A stretch of DNA of 64,000 nucleotides from an uncultured Bacilli bacterium (GCA_934148845.1 CAKPDH010000004.1:1-64000), one strand, 5' to 3'; positions 1 to 8,568 are shown, counted from the first letter of the stretch. Notes: generated from the sequence alone by a model not told the origin. Translations and numbers: made by a program.

Positions 1-22
1 CTCCTTGAAACTATTATTGCAC

Positions 23-60
23 AAAAAAATGCAGACTGTGTCTTTTTTGACTGTCTACAT
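23..60 (-). terminator. Rho-independent terminator after pbp1A
   Basis: Read on the minus strand, the arms ATGTAGAC and GTCTGCAT form an 8-bp stem with one G-U pair. A run of T (minus strand, 29 to 23) follows, 31 bases beyond the PBP1A stop codon. Confidence 0.75.
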
Positions 61-90
61 TTATTTTATCACTTCAAAATAAATGCTTTT

Positions 91-2859
91 TTAATTGTTT
101 TCAGTATTATTTTCATTATCATTAGGATTAGGTTTTTCATTATCGCCAGGATTTATTATTGGATCCTCATCTTCGATATTTGCAGAAATTTTAACCTCTA
201 TATTTTTACCATCACTCATATTTGATTTAAATATAGAATATGTAGTTTTTACAACATATATGTGATTACCACCAGTTACATTTTTAATAGTATATTGATT
301 AGTTCCTGTTGAATCGATTAGTTTTAAATCAGTTCCAACTTGTTCATAAATATTATAAACAATAGATCCTAAATGTGAATTGTTGTAAGCAATTCTACTA
401 TTAATAAATGAATTCAAATATCCTTGATCACTAAATAACTTACTATACATATCAGATAAATAGTCTCTATCATTAATTTTTGGAGTATCAACTTTATTCC
501 AAGTTAATGTTACATTATTTTCATCAATAGAAGATTTTAAGCCTGATACGCTAGAAAGTTTTTCAAATCTAGGTGATACAGAAGTAGGCTCAGTACCTTT
601 AATAAATAATTCAGTCATTCTAAGATCTGATGGAGTATATTCACTTGGTAACATAGGTGTTGCACATTCTTTTTCAATTTCTACACTTACAACACCACTT
701 GGTTTATTCCAACCACTTTTATTTGTAAATACTTTTTTAGCAAGGGCATTAAATATTCTATGATGCTCTCTAGTATTTACTTTATTATAATAATCTTTAT
801 ATAAAGTATCATATCCATACCAAATACCGATTGAGTATTCTGGATTAAGTCCAATAACCCATAAATCGTTTACTGCATTTGTATTTTGTAATCCTTTAGA
901 CTCTAATTTTTCATATGAATAGTTTGTTGTACCTGTTTTTGCTCCAAGTACAGCACCATTTGCCTCAGCATTTCTACCAAGAGCTACTTTAGCAGTTGAT
1001 GTTAGCATATCACATATAATGTATGCAGTTTCTTCACTCATAGCTTTAGTCTTTTTAATATCATTAGTAAATTCTTCACCAGATTCTTTATATACAAGTT
1101 TTGTAAATGAATATGGTTCAGTATATGTTCCGTAATTACCAAATGCTGCATATGCAGCTGCCATATCAATAGGAGCCTGACCATTATATCCTCCAATTGC
1201 ATGAGCTTCGTGTAATGTATTTGATTTAGTTGCATCAATTATATCATTGGCATCACTTTTATTAATGCATTTTTTATCCTTTAATTTATATCCTGACTTA
1301 CAAGAATATATCTCAGGAGTTAATCCTACATTTTCAACAAATTTTATCACATTTGATTTATTATTTTGCTTAAATGTTTTAAGTGCAGGAATATTTCTTG
1401 AATATTCAAGCGCTGTTCTAATTGTTTCAAATCCCTGATACTTACCATCAACGTTTCCAATCTTTGTTCCATCTGAGTATGATGATGGTTCATCAACGAT
1501 ACTTTGAGCAGGGGACCAATTATTAAATTCAATAGCAGGACCATAATCATATAGTGGTTTAGCCGTTGAACCTATTTGATTTTCAATATCAGTAGCATAA
1601 TTAAATGTATCTATCGCATTTATATTTCTATTTCCACCAAGGGCTATAATACTACCATCTTTAACACTTACAATAGCAATTCCAGCCTGTACTTTTTCAT
1701 TTTCCCAGTTAAAAGATGAACCATCCATAATTGAATCAACATATTCTTGTACACTGGTATCCATAGTTGTATAAATAGTCATTGGAGTAGTGTATGGATT
1801 AGCTCCGGTTTTTTCTTGTACTTCTTCGACTACTGTATCAATAAATGATTGATAAGGAGAAACACCACTACTTATATAATTATTTTGTTCTCTTGGAATA
1901 ACTATTTTATCAACAGTCATTGCTTTAGCAATTTTATATTCATCCTCAGTAATATAACCATGTCTTAACATTAATTTTAATACAAGTTGTCTTCTATTTT
2001 CTGTTGCTTCTTCATTTGTATATGGATCATATCTACCTGGAGCTTGGAATAATCCAGCAATCATAGCAGCTTCAGCTAAGTTTAATTCTTTGGCACTTTT
2101 TCCAAAATAATTAAGTGAAACTTGTTCAACACCATAAGCTTGCTTTCCTAAATATTGTGAGTTTATATAAAATTCAAAAATTTGTTCTTTAGTATACTTT
2201 TTTTCTATTTTAAACATAGAAACATATACATCAGTAAACTTTCTTATTATTCCTTCTATACCTTCATCTTTTTTAGAAGTATAGTTATTTTTAGATAGTT
2301 GCATAGTTAAAGTAGAAGCTCCACCAGCTCCGCTTTTACCAAGTAATTGATAAAACGATGCTTTTAGGAATCTTGCTAAGTCAACACCATTATGTTCAAA
2401 AAATCTTGAATCTTCGGTAGCTACAATCGCATCAATTAAAACTTCTGGAACTTCATCATAAGTTATTGTAACCCTTTTTTCATTACCAAGTTTGGCAACT
2501 TCCTTTCCATTTTTATCCAGTACCGTTGATGGATCAGTAACATATAATAATGTTTCATCAAAATCAGGTGCTTTCATAATTACATATGAGAAGAATGCAA
2601 TAAATGCAATTACTCCCATTATAAAACATATGAGCATAATTAATAACAAAGTTTTAAATTTTTTATTTATTATTAAATATATTGAAAAATAAATAAAATT
2701 AGCAATAATACATAGTGGTATTAATTTTTTAATACTCATACCAAGACGAAAATGTAAAATTAAAACAGCTATAATACTTAGTATTGGAACTAATATATTT
2801 AATATCTTGAAATTAAATTTAAATTTTCTTTTTTTACTATTTTTAGTTTTCTTTTTCAT
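91..2859 (-). CDS. pbp1A: Class A penicillin-binding protein (PBP1A-type, bifunctional)
   Basis: Peptidoglycan glycosyltransferase/transpeptidase of 922 residues that polymerises and cross-links wall outside the membrane. The glycosyltransferase signature EDSRFFEHNG lies near residue 148. Transpeptidase motifs are STAK near 428, SRN near 486 and KTGT near 640. A fibronectin-III-like stretch (residues ~780-890) and an acidic, proline-rich tail follow. The N-terminus has three hydrophobic segments (about 20-42, 45-65, 70-95) where class A PBPs normally have one membrane anchor. The gene overlaps the end of recU by 17 bases; recU-ponA is a known Bacillus operon. Confidence in the family is high; the exact PBP1 paralogue is inferred. 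Confidence 0.93.
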   Translation of the reverse strand: MKKKTKNSKKRKFKFNFKILNILVPILSIIAVLILHFRLGMSIKKLIPLCIIANFIYFSIYLIINKKFKTLLLIMLICFIMGVIAFIAFFSYVIMKAPDFDETLLYVTDPSTVLDKNGKEVAKLGNEKRVTITYDEVPEVLIDAIVATEDSRFFEHNGVDLARFLKASFYQLLGKSGAGGASTLTMQLSKNNYTSKKDEGIEGIIRKFTDVYVSMFKIEKKYTKEQIFEFYINSQYLGKQAYGVEQVSLNYFGKSAKELNLAEAAMIAGLFQAPGRYDPYTNEEATENRRQLVLKLMLRHGYITEDEYKIAKAMTVDKIVIPREQNNYISSGVSPYQSFIDTVVEEVQEKTGANPYTTPMTIYTTMDTSVQEYVDSIMDGSSFNWENEKVQAGIAIVSVKDGSIIALGGNRNINAIDTFNYATDIENQIGSTAKPLYDYGPAIEFNNWSPAQSIVDEPSSYSDGTKIGNVDGKYQGFETIRTALEYSRNIPALKTFKQNNKSNVIKFVENVGLTPEIYSCKSGYKLKDKKCINKSDANDIIDATKSNTLHEAHAIGGYNGQAPIDMAAAYAAFGNYGTYTEPYSFTKLVYKESGEEFTNDIKKTKAMSEETAYIICDMLTSTAKVALGRNAEANGAVLGAKTGTTNYSYEKLESKGLQNTNAVNDLWVIGLNPEYSIGIWYGYDTLYKDYYNKVNTREHHRIFNALAKKVFTNKSGWNKPSGVVSVEIEKECATPMLPSEYTPSDLRMTELFIKGTEPTSVSPRFEKLSSVSGLKSSIDENNVTLTWNKVDTPKINDRDYLSDMYSKLFSDQGYLNSFINSRIAYNNSHLGSIVYNIYEQVGTDLKLIDSTGTNQYTIKNVTGGNHIYVVKTTYSIFKSNMSDGKNIEVKISANIEDEDPIINPGDNEKPNPNDNENNTENN

Positions 2860-3421
2860 AAAATACTCCTTTTTCTTCTAATACTTTTATATAATCAATT
2901 CTAGGATTATATCCTCTATTAATTATAATACCCTTATTTTCAAAATATTCTAGTGGTATAGACGCCCGCTTATTATTATTTAAAAAATTAACTAAATCTT
3001 TAATCATAAGAATATATATTTTATTTAATTTATTAAAATTAACAATAATGAATCCTATTCCTTTGTGATTATAAATTCTAATTAAATGTTCTATTTGATG
3101 TTTATGTATATTACCTAAAGGAAAACTCGTTAAACTATTTGTTTCTTTAGCTTCAAAATCTATATATTTTCCCTTATATATACCATTATAATCAGTAGTA
3201 GATGGAATTAAAAAATGAGCTTCTTTAATTACTGCATCTTTTCTAGATTTATAATCAACTTTATTTATAGTTATTGGAGTAGGCTTTTTATATATAACAG
3301 CAATATCATTATCTAAATAATATTTATTAGTAAGATTAATATCATCTTCTAAATTCATGCCCCTATTACCATATGATTTAATTGTTTTAAATTCTTTTTT
3401 TATCGCATTTGGATAGTTCAT
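2843..3421 (-). CDS. recU: Holliday junction resolvase RecU
   Basis: 192-residue endonuclease that cleaves Holliday junctions in recombinational repair and chromosome segregation. RecU hallmarks are visible: NRGMNLE near residue 20, KKPTPI near 45, the catalytic core PSTTDYNGIYKG near 73-84, and DFEAKET just after. The start is supported by AGGTGATTTA upstream and a TATAAT-like -10 on the minus strand near 3436-3441. Its stop lies inside the start of pbp1A, implying coupled expression. Length is typical of the family (about 200 residues). Confidence 0.95.
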   Translation of the reverse strand: MNYPNAIKKEFKTIKSYGNRGMNLEDDINLTNKYYLDNDIAVIYKKPTPITINKVDYKSRKDAVIKEAHFLIPSTTDYNGIYKGKYIDFEAKETNSLTSFPLGNIHKHQIEHLIRIYNHKGIGFIIVNFNKLNKIYILMIKDLVNFLNNNKRASIPLEYFENKGIIINRGYNPRIDYIKVLEEKGVFYEKEN

Positions 3422-3560
3422 TAAATCACCTATATAATTATACTATAAAATATATTATTTTTCTACCTACTATATAAATAAAAGTTCTAATTTTAACTAG
3501 TTTTGTCGAATTCAAACAATTCTTTTATGTTAAGTGTTATTATATATCTGAGGTGATAAT

Positions 3561-3668
3561 ATGTCAAAATCACATATAGAAAGTATATTTAATAGTATGA
3601 TAGATGATGTAAGCTATATTAAATTAACTACTTATAATAGAAATAAAGTTAAAAGCTCTAGTAATTAA
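3561..3668 (+). CDS. Small hypothetical protein, 35 aa
   Basis: A short open frame starting MSKSHIESIFNSM with a good ribosome binding site (GAGGTGATAAT directly before ATG). It is hydrophilic, has no membrane segment, and ends KSSSN. It sits between divergent recU and the gpsB promoter. I do not recognise a family. The strong Shine-Dalgarno and spacing are the main support. Confidence 0.5.
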   Translation: MSKSHIESIFNSMIDDVSYIKLTTYNRNKVKSSSN

Positions 3669-3703
3669 TTTTTTTACTAGGGTTTTTAATTATAAATGCT
3701 TAG

Positions 3704-3732
3704 TTGACAAATAGATAAATTTTATATATAAT
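3704..3732 (+). promoter_or_regulatory. Sigma-A type promoter of gpsB
   Basis: TTGACA at 3704-3709, a 17-base spacer and TATAAT at 3727-3732: an exact consensus housekeeping promoter. It probably drives gpsB and the RNase P RNA that follows it. Confidence 0.9.
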
Positions 3733-3759
3733 TAAGAGGAATAAGAGTGAGGTGGGAAG

Positions 3760-4083
3760 ATGTATCAAGATAGAATAACGCTAACTAGTCGTGATATTTT
3801 AGATAAAGATTTTAAGATAGACACAAGAGGATATCGACCACAAGAAGTAGATAAGTTTCTTGACATTATTATCAAAGATTATGAAGAAATGAATTCAATT
3901 ATTCGTGATCTAGAAAGAGAAAAAAAACAATTAGTAGAGGATAATATAAATCTAAAACAAGAAATAAGGAATCTAAAAACTAAAATAGATGTACTTGCAG
4001 ATACTGATAATTCATCAGTAAGCAGTGCGGATATGTTAAGAAGAATTTCAAAATTAGAAAAAATAATATATGGAAAAGAATAG
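3760..4083 (+). CDS. gpsB: Cell division regulator GpsB (DivIVA family)
   Basis: 107-residue cytoplasmic coiled-coil adaptor that links PBP1-type enzymes to division and elongation. The N-terminal DivIVA-like lipid/PBP-binding region has RGYRPQEVDKFLDII at about 24-38. A coiled coil runs from about 40 to 80, and a short conserved C-terminal trimerisation helix (ADMLRRISKLEKIIYG) ends the protein. GAGGTGGGAAG is the ribosome binding site. Finding gpsB next to recU-pbp1A matches Firmicutes gene order. The stop codon TAG falls in the 5' strand of helix P1 of the downstream RNase P RNA. Confidence 0.95.
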   Translation: MYQDRITLTSRDILDKDFKIDTRGYRPQEVDKFLDIIIKDYEEMNSIIRDLEREKKQLVEDNINLKQEIRNLKTKIDVLADTDNSSVSSADMLRRISKLEKIIYGKE

Positions 4084-4431
4084 TACTTTGACAAATGCTG
4101 CATTTAAGTGATGTAGAGGAAAGTCCATGCTCACACAATCTGAGATGGTTGTAACGATCGCGCTAAGGGAAAAAATAACCTTAGGTAGTATAAACTAACG
4201 GCTCTGAAATAACCTAAGTTTAATATATGGTTAAATTAAGTATAAAAGTGCCAAAGTGACGATATAAATCAGAAATGATTTAGGTGGAACGTGGTAAACC
4301 CCGCGAGTGAGAAACCCAAATTATGGTAGGGGAGCTTTGATAGGGAATTGAACCGATTCAAGGACTGGAAACAGTAGATAAATATTTGTCGCCTAATTAT
4401 AGGAACAGAACATGGCTTATAAAGTATTATT
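4079..4431 (+). ncRNA. rnpB: RNase P RNA, Bacillus-type (class B)
   Basis: Catalytic RNA that removes 5' leaders from pre-tRNAs. Universal P4 sequences are present: GAGGAAAGTCCATGCTC near 4116-4132 and ACAGAACATGGCTTA near 4406-4420. Class B core blocks include GTGCCAAAGTGACGAT, GTGGAACGTGGTAAACCCC and GAGAAACCCAAAT. Helix P1 can be drawn from 4079-4089 with 4421-4431, and a T-run follows directly, so P1 can double as the terminator stem. The 5' end is estimated from P1 and overlaps the gpsB stop codon, so the RNA may be cut from a gpsB-rnpB transcript. Confidence 0.95.
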
Positions 4432-4455
4432 TGTTTTTTTATGAAAGAGGTTACT

Positions 4456-4959
4456 ATGAAGGAGATAGGAGAAAAGCTTAAAGAGGCTAGGGAATCTATG
4501 GGAATATCTATAGAGGAAGCAGCTGAAGATTTAAAACTTAGACCCGCACAACTTGAAAGTATAGAATTAGGTCAAAGAGAAAACTTTAAGGATATATTCT
4601 ATTTAAAGTTATTTATCAAAAATTATGCTAAATATTTAGGATTAGACTATGATGAAATGGTAGAAGAATTTAATGAATATCTTTTTGATTTTACATCAAA
4701 AATATCTATAGATGATATAAAAAAGGCTGAAAAAGAGCAAAGAAAAAAAGAGAAAAATTTAAAGACTGTAAAAATATCATCTCCATATACATCAGAAAAA
4801 AATCAACAAAAAGCAATCCCAAGATTTTTAATAATTAGTGGAATAATTGTACTTTTATTAATAATAATATATATTATAATACTTTTTGTTGTTAAAGATG
4901 ATAAGGAAGTATCAAATACTATTGTAAAGGGTGAAGAGGTGGAATATGAACTTGCCTAA
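4456..4959 (+). CDS. RodZ-like protein (N-terminal HTH_25 plus one membrane segment)
   Basis: 167-residue membrane protein. Residues ~1-75 are a helix-turn-helix of the RodZ/YmfM type (GEKLKEARESMGISIEEAAE, then LKLRPAQLESIELG), a domain that binds MreB in known RodZ proteins. A basic linker leads to one membrane helix at ~124-146 and only ~20 residues outside. RodZ usually has a longer extracellular domain, so this is a short form. I chose ATG 4456 because AAAGAGG precedes it at good spacing; ATG 4441 lies in the rnpB T-run. It overlaps pgsA by 14 bases; ymfM-pgsA adjacency is also found in Bacillus. Confidence 0.85.
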   Translation: MKEIGEKLKEARESMGISIEEAAEDLKLRPAQLESIELGQRENFKDIFYLKLFIKNYAKYLGLDYDEMVEEFNEYLFDFTSKISIDDIKKAEKEQRKKEKNLKTVKISSPYTSEKNQQKAIPRFLIISGIIVLLLIIIYIIILFVVKDDKEVSNTIVKGEEVEYELA

Positions 4960-5548
4960 CAAATTGACTATTAGTAGGCTTATTTTATCTATTTTGATTA
5001 TAATTGTTTTACTTGGTAGTGGATTTATTACTTCACTTTTTGGCATAGAAATGCCAAAATTATTTATTAATGAAGCTATCGTAATAGATTTAAAATATAT
5101 TATAGCTGGTGTTTTATTTATAATAGCGTCTTTAACAGATTTCTTTGATGGGCATTTAGCTCGTAAATATAACATGGTTACTGATTTTGGAAAATTGGTT
5201 GATGCTATTGCTGATAAAGTATTAGTTAATTCAGTATTAATTATTTTATCCGCACAAGGATTTATTCATCCAATAATACCAGTTATTATTATAATTAGAG
5301 ACAGCGTTGTAAATTCGATTAAAATGCTAGCTGCAAGTAAAGGAAAAGTTGTTGCTGCGATTAAACTTGGAAAGGTAAAAACTGCTTGTCTTATGATAGG
5401 TATTACACTTACTTTGTTTTATAATTTACCTTTTGAATTAATTGGAATATCTGTATCAAAAGTATTATTATTTGTTGCAACAGTGTTGTCTATTATCTCT
5501 GGTATAGAGTATTATAATTTAAATAAGTATATATTAATAGAAAAATAA
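4946..5548 (+). CDS. pgsA: CDP-diacylglycerol-glycerol-3-phosphate 3-phosphatidyltransferase
   Basis: 200-residue integral membrane enzyme that makes phosphatidylglycerol-phosphate, the precursor of phosphatidylglycerol. The CDP-alcohol phosphatidyltransferase motif D-G-x2-A-R-x8-G-x3-D-x3-D is complete around residues 70-92 (DGHLAR through VDAIADK). Several hydrophobic helices flank it. ATG 4946 is preferred over an upstream GTG because AGAGGTGG lies just before it. The gene is translationally coupled to the RodZ-like gene and followed by a terminator. Confidence 0.93.
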   Translation: MNLPNKLTISRLILSILIIIVLLGSGFITSLFGIEMPKLFINEAIVIDLKYIIAGVLFIIASLTDFFDGHLARKYNMVTDFGKLVDAIADKVLVNSVLIILSAQGFIHPIIPVIIIIRDSVVNSIKMLAASKGKVVAAIKLGKVKTACLMIGITLTLFYNLPFELIGISVSKVLLFVATVLSIISGIEYYNLNKYILIEK

Positions 5549-5576
5549 AAATATTCGAGCTTGAATATTTTTTTTA
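5548..5576 (+). terminator. Terminator after pgsA
   Basis: Stem AAATATTC / GAATATTT with loop GAGCTT, then eight T. The stem also has A-rich sequence on its other side, so it could act for the leftward sspI gene too. Confidence 0.8.
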
Positions 5577-5780
5577 TTATAATCCACTTTCAATAGTTCT
5601 TAAAATAAATTCTTTATCATTTTTATCACATTCATTCCATAAAATTTCAAATAAAACACCAAGTCCTGGTAAAGTAATCTCATCTCCATCATTAATAGAT
5701 TCTTCAATTGATTTTTTTATTTCTTCAATCCCACTATCTTTAAAATTATTAATAATACTTTTCCTTATATCTATATTCAT
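5577..5780 (-). CDS. sspI: Small acid-soluble spore protein, SspI family
   Basis: 67-residue protein closely resembling Bacillus SspI, a minor SASP made in the forespore. The family block LPGLGVLFEILW lies near residues 39-50, and ESGL at the C-terminus is also typical. The start at 5780 is set by AGGAGG at good distance; an upstream frame extension lacks a ribosome binding site. Upstream is a close match to the sigma-G consensus, in keeping with forespore expression. No other spore gene is directly adjacent. Confidence 0.88.
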   Translation of the reverse strand: MNIDIRKSIINNFKDSGIEEIKKSIEESINDGDEITLPGLGVLFEILWNECDKNDKEFILRTIESGL

Positions 5781-5800
5781 ATATATATTCCTCCTAATTA

Positions 5801-5829
5801 TATAATGTGGAAAATAAAAAATAATATAC
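5801..5829 (-). promoter_or_regulatory. Sigma-G-like promoter of sspI
   Basis: On the minus strand: GTATA (5829-5825), a 17-base spacer, and CATTATA (5807-5801). This fits the Bacillus forespore consensus gHATR-N17/18-CATWHTA at every specified position. Activity is inferred. Confidence 0.6.
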
Positions 5830-5851
5830 AAAAAAAGGATAATTCCTTTTT
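5829..5851 (-). terminator. Terminator of the coiled-coil protein gene
   Basis: Minus-strand hairpin AAAGGA / TCCTTT with a T-run, overlapping the last base pairs of the 5850-6107 gene. Its T-run reaches the -35 region of the sspI promoter. Confidence 0.65.
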
Positions 5852-6107
5852 AAACCATATAATAATTAGAGTCGTTATATTTAGAATAATTAGTATTATT
5901 AGTAACATTCATCTTTTCTAACCTACTTACTCTTTGTTCTAAACTATTTACTCTTTGTTCTAAATTATTTAATTGATCAGTTACATTGTTATTATTAATT
6001 CCCATATTTCCTAAATTATATGATGGATACATTGGATAAATTGGTGGAGCCATTACAGGTTGTTGATAAATAGGATAGCTGTTATTACAATTTCTTTTAT
6101 CTTTCAT
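5850..6107 (-). CDS. Hypothetical Pro/Tyr/Asn-rich coiled-coil protein
   Basis: 85 residues with no membrane segment. The first ~30 residues are rich in Pro, Tyr, Met and Asn (QQPVMAPPIYPMYPSY). Residues ~44-68 form a heptad coiled coil with near-exact repeats of LEQRV(N/S)(S/R)LE. An Asn/Tyr-rich tail ends in NYYMV. TTAGGAGGG is a strong ribosome binding site. The composition and the neighbour sspI suggest a spore-coat or surface role, but this is a guess; I do not recognise a named family. Confidence 0.75.
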   Translation of the reverse strand: MKDKRNCNNSYPIYQQPVMAPPIYPMYPSYNLGNMGINNNNVTDQLNNLEQRVNSLEQRVSRLEKMNVTNNTNYSKYNDSNYYMV

Positions 6108-6184
6108 AAATCCCTCCTAATTAATTATATTCATAATCTTTATTATATTCACAAAATATGATAAACTATTATTGGAGTGATTTT

Positions 6185-6814
6185 ATGAGATTAAGAAATG
6201 TAAAGGGTGCTAGTGAATTAATTGAAAATTGTGATTACGTAGTTAAAAATTATAATGAGTATAAAGGATCTTTTAATAAACTTTTTAATAATAAAAATAG
6301 CCTACATATAGAAATAGGTATGGGAAAGGGCGATTTTATAATTGAAATGGCAAAAAGAAATCCAAATATAAATTTTATTGGTATTGAAAAATATGATAGT
6401 GTTATTGTAAGAGCAATAGAAAAGTTAAATGATATTTATTTACCAAATTTAAAGCTAATAAGAATGGATGCAGATGTGATAGATTCTGTATTTAATAAAG
6501 AAGTAGATGTTATTTATTTGAATTTTTCTGATCCATGGCCTAAAGCACGTCATTCAAATAGAAGATTAAGTAGTACTAATTTTTTGAAAAAGTATGATAA
6601 TATATTTAAAAGCGATATGAAAATTATTATGAAAACTGATAATAGAGATTTATTTGAGTTTTCACTTATAGAGTTTGTTAATTATGGATATAAAATAGAA
6701 TATATAAGCTTAGATTTATCAGCTGAACAAGATTTAGATAATGTAATGACTGAATATGAAAAAAAATTTAGTTCTAAAGGTTATAAAATATACAAGGTTG
6801 TAGTAAAAAAATAA
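6185..6814 (+). CDS. trmB: tRNA (guanine-N7-)-methyltransferase TrmB
   Basis: 209-residue SAM-dependent enzyme that makes m7G46 in the tRNA variable loop. The SAM-binding motif EIGMGKGDFI lies near residue 43. The TrmB-specific block FSDPWPKARHSNRRL lies near 115-130, with the conserved D-P-W-P-K, H and R-R. The C-terminal region has MKTDN, and TEYE precedes the end. ATG 6185 has GGAGTGA upstream; a longer reading from 6158 has no ribosome binding site. Confidence 0.95.
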   Translation: MRLRNVKGASELIENCDYVVKNYNEYKGSFNKLFNNKNSLHIEIGMGKGDFIIEMAKRNPNINFIGIEKYDSVIVRAIEKLNDIYLPNLKLIRMDADVIDSVFNKEVDVIYLNFSDPWPKARHSNRRLSSTNFLKKYDNIFKSDMKIIMKTDNRDLFEFSLIEFVNYGYKIEYISLDLSAEQDLDNVMTEYEKKFSSKGYKIYKVVVKK

Positions 6815-6890
6815 CTTTTTTTTAATATATAATTTTAAAGGGTTTAAAAAAAATATATTTTCTGTTATAATAATACGGGAAGGGTGAAAT

Positions 6891-7511
6891 ATGAAAAAGA
6901 TCATATTAGCTTTGATATGTATATTCTTACTTTGTGGATGCTCTATCGTAAGAATTGATACATCAAATATAGATAATATAATTAATGTTATATTATCTAA
7001 GGATAATAAACTATATAATCAAGTAGGACAAGGGTATAAATATTATTTACCAGGTGGTGTTACATATATCGAAAGCGATAATTTAAACGATATACTTTAT
7101 TGTAATGGTGTTTATTATTATTTAAATATTGATGTTATTGATTACTATTATAATAAAAGTGTAGATTATAAAGAAAAAAATAATTTATACTATTCTAAGT
7201 TAATTGATAAAAAAGATGGTTATAAGTATTCGGGATATCTTGAAATAGAGTTAGTAGATTCTAAGTATAGAGTAGAATTTAGTTACAACCATGCTAAAAT
7301 AGAGGCTGTTGTAGATAAAAATGAGTTAAATAATGTAATATTAAATTCGTCATATATTTTATCAACAATTAAATATAATCCTAATATTATTAAACTTATG
7401 CTTGATGGTGATTATTTTAAAAATAAAACAGGTAAGTATAATGACTATAATTCAAAAACAAATGAGGAAAAATTTAAGCTAGAAAAAGAAGTTACGATGA
7501 AAGAGAGATAG
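6891..7511 (+). CDS. Predicted lipoprotein, unknown function
   Basis: 206 residues. The N-terminus is a type II signal peptide with lipobox LLCGC, predicting lipid attachment at Cys17 and a location outside the membrane. The mature part is hydrophilic and Tyr/Asn/Asp-rich, with no motif I recognise. A TATAAT at 6866-6871 and GAAGGGTG before ATG support the start. It is six bases from the next gene and probably begins an operon with the 7518 gene and the YtxG/YtxH-like genes. Confidence 0.8.
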   Translation: MKKIILALICIFLLCGCSIVRIDTSNIDNIINVILSKDNKLYNQVGQGYKYYLPGGVTYIESDNLNDILYCNGVYYYLNIDVIDYYYNKSVDYKEKNNLYYSKLIDKKDGYKYSGYLEIELVDSKYRVEFSYNHAKIEAVVDKNELNNVILNSSYILSTIKYNPNIIKLMLDGDYFKNKTGKYNDYNSKTNEEKFKLEKEVTMKER

Positions 7512-7517
7512 ATTATT

Positions 7518-8282
7518 ATGAAATTATTAGATAAAATAAAAAATATGTTTACAGAAGAAGTTGAAGATGATGAAGTAAAGGTTGAAAAGGTAACTAGTAA
7601 AGTTACTCATGTAAAAATAGATACTCCAAAATCTGTTTCAAAGAATGATAATGATTTAAATTATAGTTTTGAAACTACTAAAGAATTTAATATTGAAAGA
7701 GACAATAAGCCTATATTTTTTGATGATAATGATTTTAATGATTTAAAGATAGTTGAAGCACAGAAAACAGTTGAAAAGAAAATAGAAAAAAAGATTGAAC
7801 CTGTTTTAGAACCTAAAAAGATTGTTAAAGAAGAAAAAAAAGAAGTAGTTGAGAAAAAAGTATTTAAACCAACACCAATTATTTCGCCAGTATATGGAGT
7901 ATTAGATAAGAATTATCACAAAGAAGATATTGTTTCTAAAAAAGAAGTAAAAAATGTTGAGGAACCACTCATTGATTCTATTAGAAAAAAAGCTTATGGC
8001 ACACTTGAAGATGAACTTGAAAATACTTTGTTTGGTACAAATTCGATATTATTTAAAAAAGATGATGATGAAAATTTAGATGAAGTTTCAAATGATGAAC
8101 TTTCGGTACTTACAGATGATATTGGTAAAGAATTAGATGAATTATTACAAAAAAAAGAAAAGTATATAGAGCCAAAGAAAGTAGAAAAAAAAGAAGAAAG
8201 TGATGATTCACTTGGAGAAGATGATTTATTAGATTTTATTGACTCTACATTATATAAGGACGGTGAAAAGAGTGATGATTGA
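7518..8282 (+). CDS. Hypothetical charged cytoplasmic protein with a conserved ISPVYG-type segment
   Basis: 254 residues, acidic and lysine-rich with many Glu-Lys runs, and no signal or membrane segment. Two short blocks stand out in otherwise low-complexity sequence: FKPTPIISPVYGVLD at about residues 116-130, and a C-terminal DSLGEDDLLDFIDSTLY. Short aromatic/Pro islands in charged linkers usually bind partners, so a scaffold role is possible, but I know no function. It overlaps the YtxG-like gene by eight bases and follows the lipoprotein gene closely. Confidence 0.7.
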   Translation: MKLLDKIKNMFTEEVEDDEVKVEKVTSKVTHVKIDTPKSVSKNDNDLNYSFETTKEFNIERDNKPIFFDDNDFNDLKIVEAQKTVEKKIEKKIEPVLEPKKIVKEEKKEVVEKKVFKPTPIISPVYGVLDKNYHKEDIVSKKEVKNVEEPLIDSIRKKAYGTLEDELENTLFGTNSILFKKDDDENLDEVSNDELSVLTDDIGKELDELLQKKEKYIEPKKVEKKEESDDSLGEDDLLDFIDSTLYKDGEKSDD

Positions 8283-8568
8283 TCTAAATGAATTATTATT
8301 ATTACTATTATATATTCTATTAATAATTTTAGTAATTATTTTAATAATAATAGGAATAAAATTAATAAAGACATTAAAGAAAGTTGATATAGTAATAGAT
8401 GATGTTAATGATAAAATGGGTAAAGTAGATGGAGTTTTTAATATAATAGATAAAACTGCTGATTATGCATCATCAATAAGTGATAAGATAATAAATTCTA
8501 TATCAGGCTTTATTAATGCTTTAATTAAAAGAAAGAAAGGAAAAAAAGAAGATGAGCAAGAAGAATAA
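8275..8568 (+). CDS. YtxG-like DUF948 membrane protein
   Basis: 97 residues. One N-terminal membrane helix (residues ~6-27) is followed by an amphipathic helical region with VDIVIDDVNDKMGKVDGVF and a second weakly hydrophobic segment. This is the layout of DUF948 proteins such as YtxG. ATG 8275 is preferred because the longer frame runs far into the previous gene. In Bacillus, ytxG directly precedes ytxH, as here, which supports the call. Function is unknown; the Bacillus genes are general-stress linked. Confidence 0.7.
   Translation: MIDLNELLLLLLYILLIILVIILIIIGIKLIKTLKKVDIVIDDVNDKMGKVDGVFNIIDKTADYASSISDKIINSISGFINALIKRKKGKKEDEQEE

Noticed and set aside
1038..1550. Open frames of 60-70 codons on both strands within pbp1A
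   Set aside because: No ribosome binding sites, no family match, and the pbp1A frame has all PBP motifs through this stretch.
4441..4455. ATG 4441 as start of the RodZ-like gene
   Set aside because: It lies in the rnpB terminator T-run with no ribosome binding site; ATG 4456 has AAAGAGG at good spacing.
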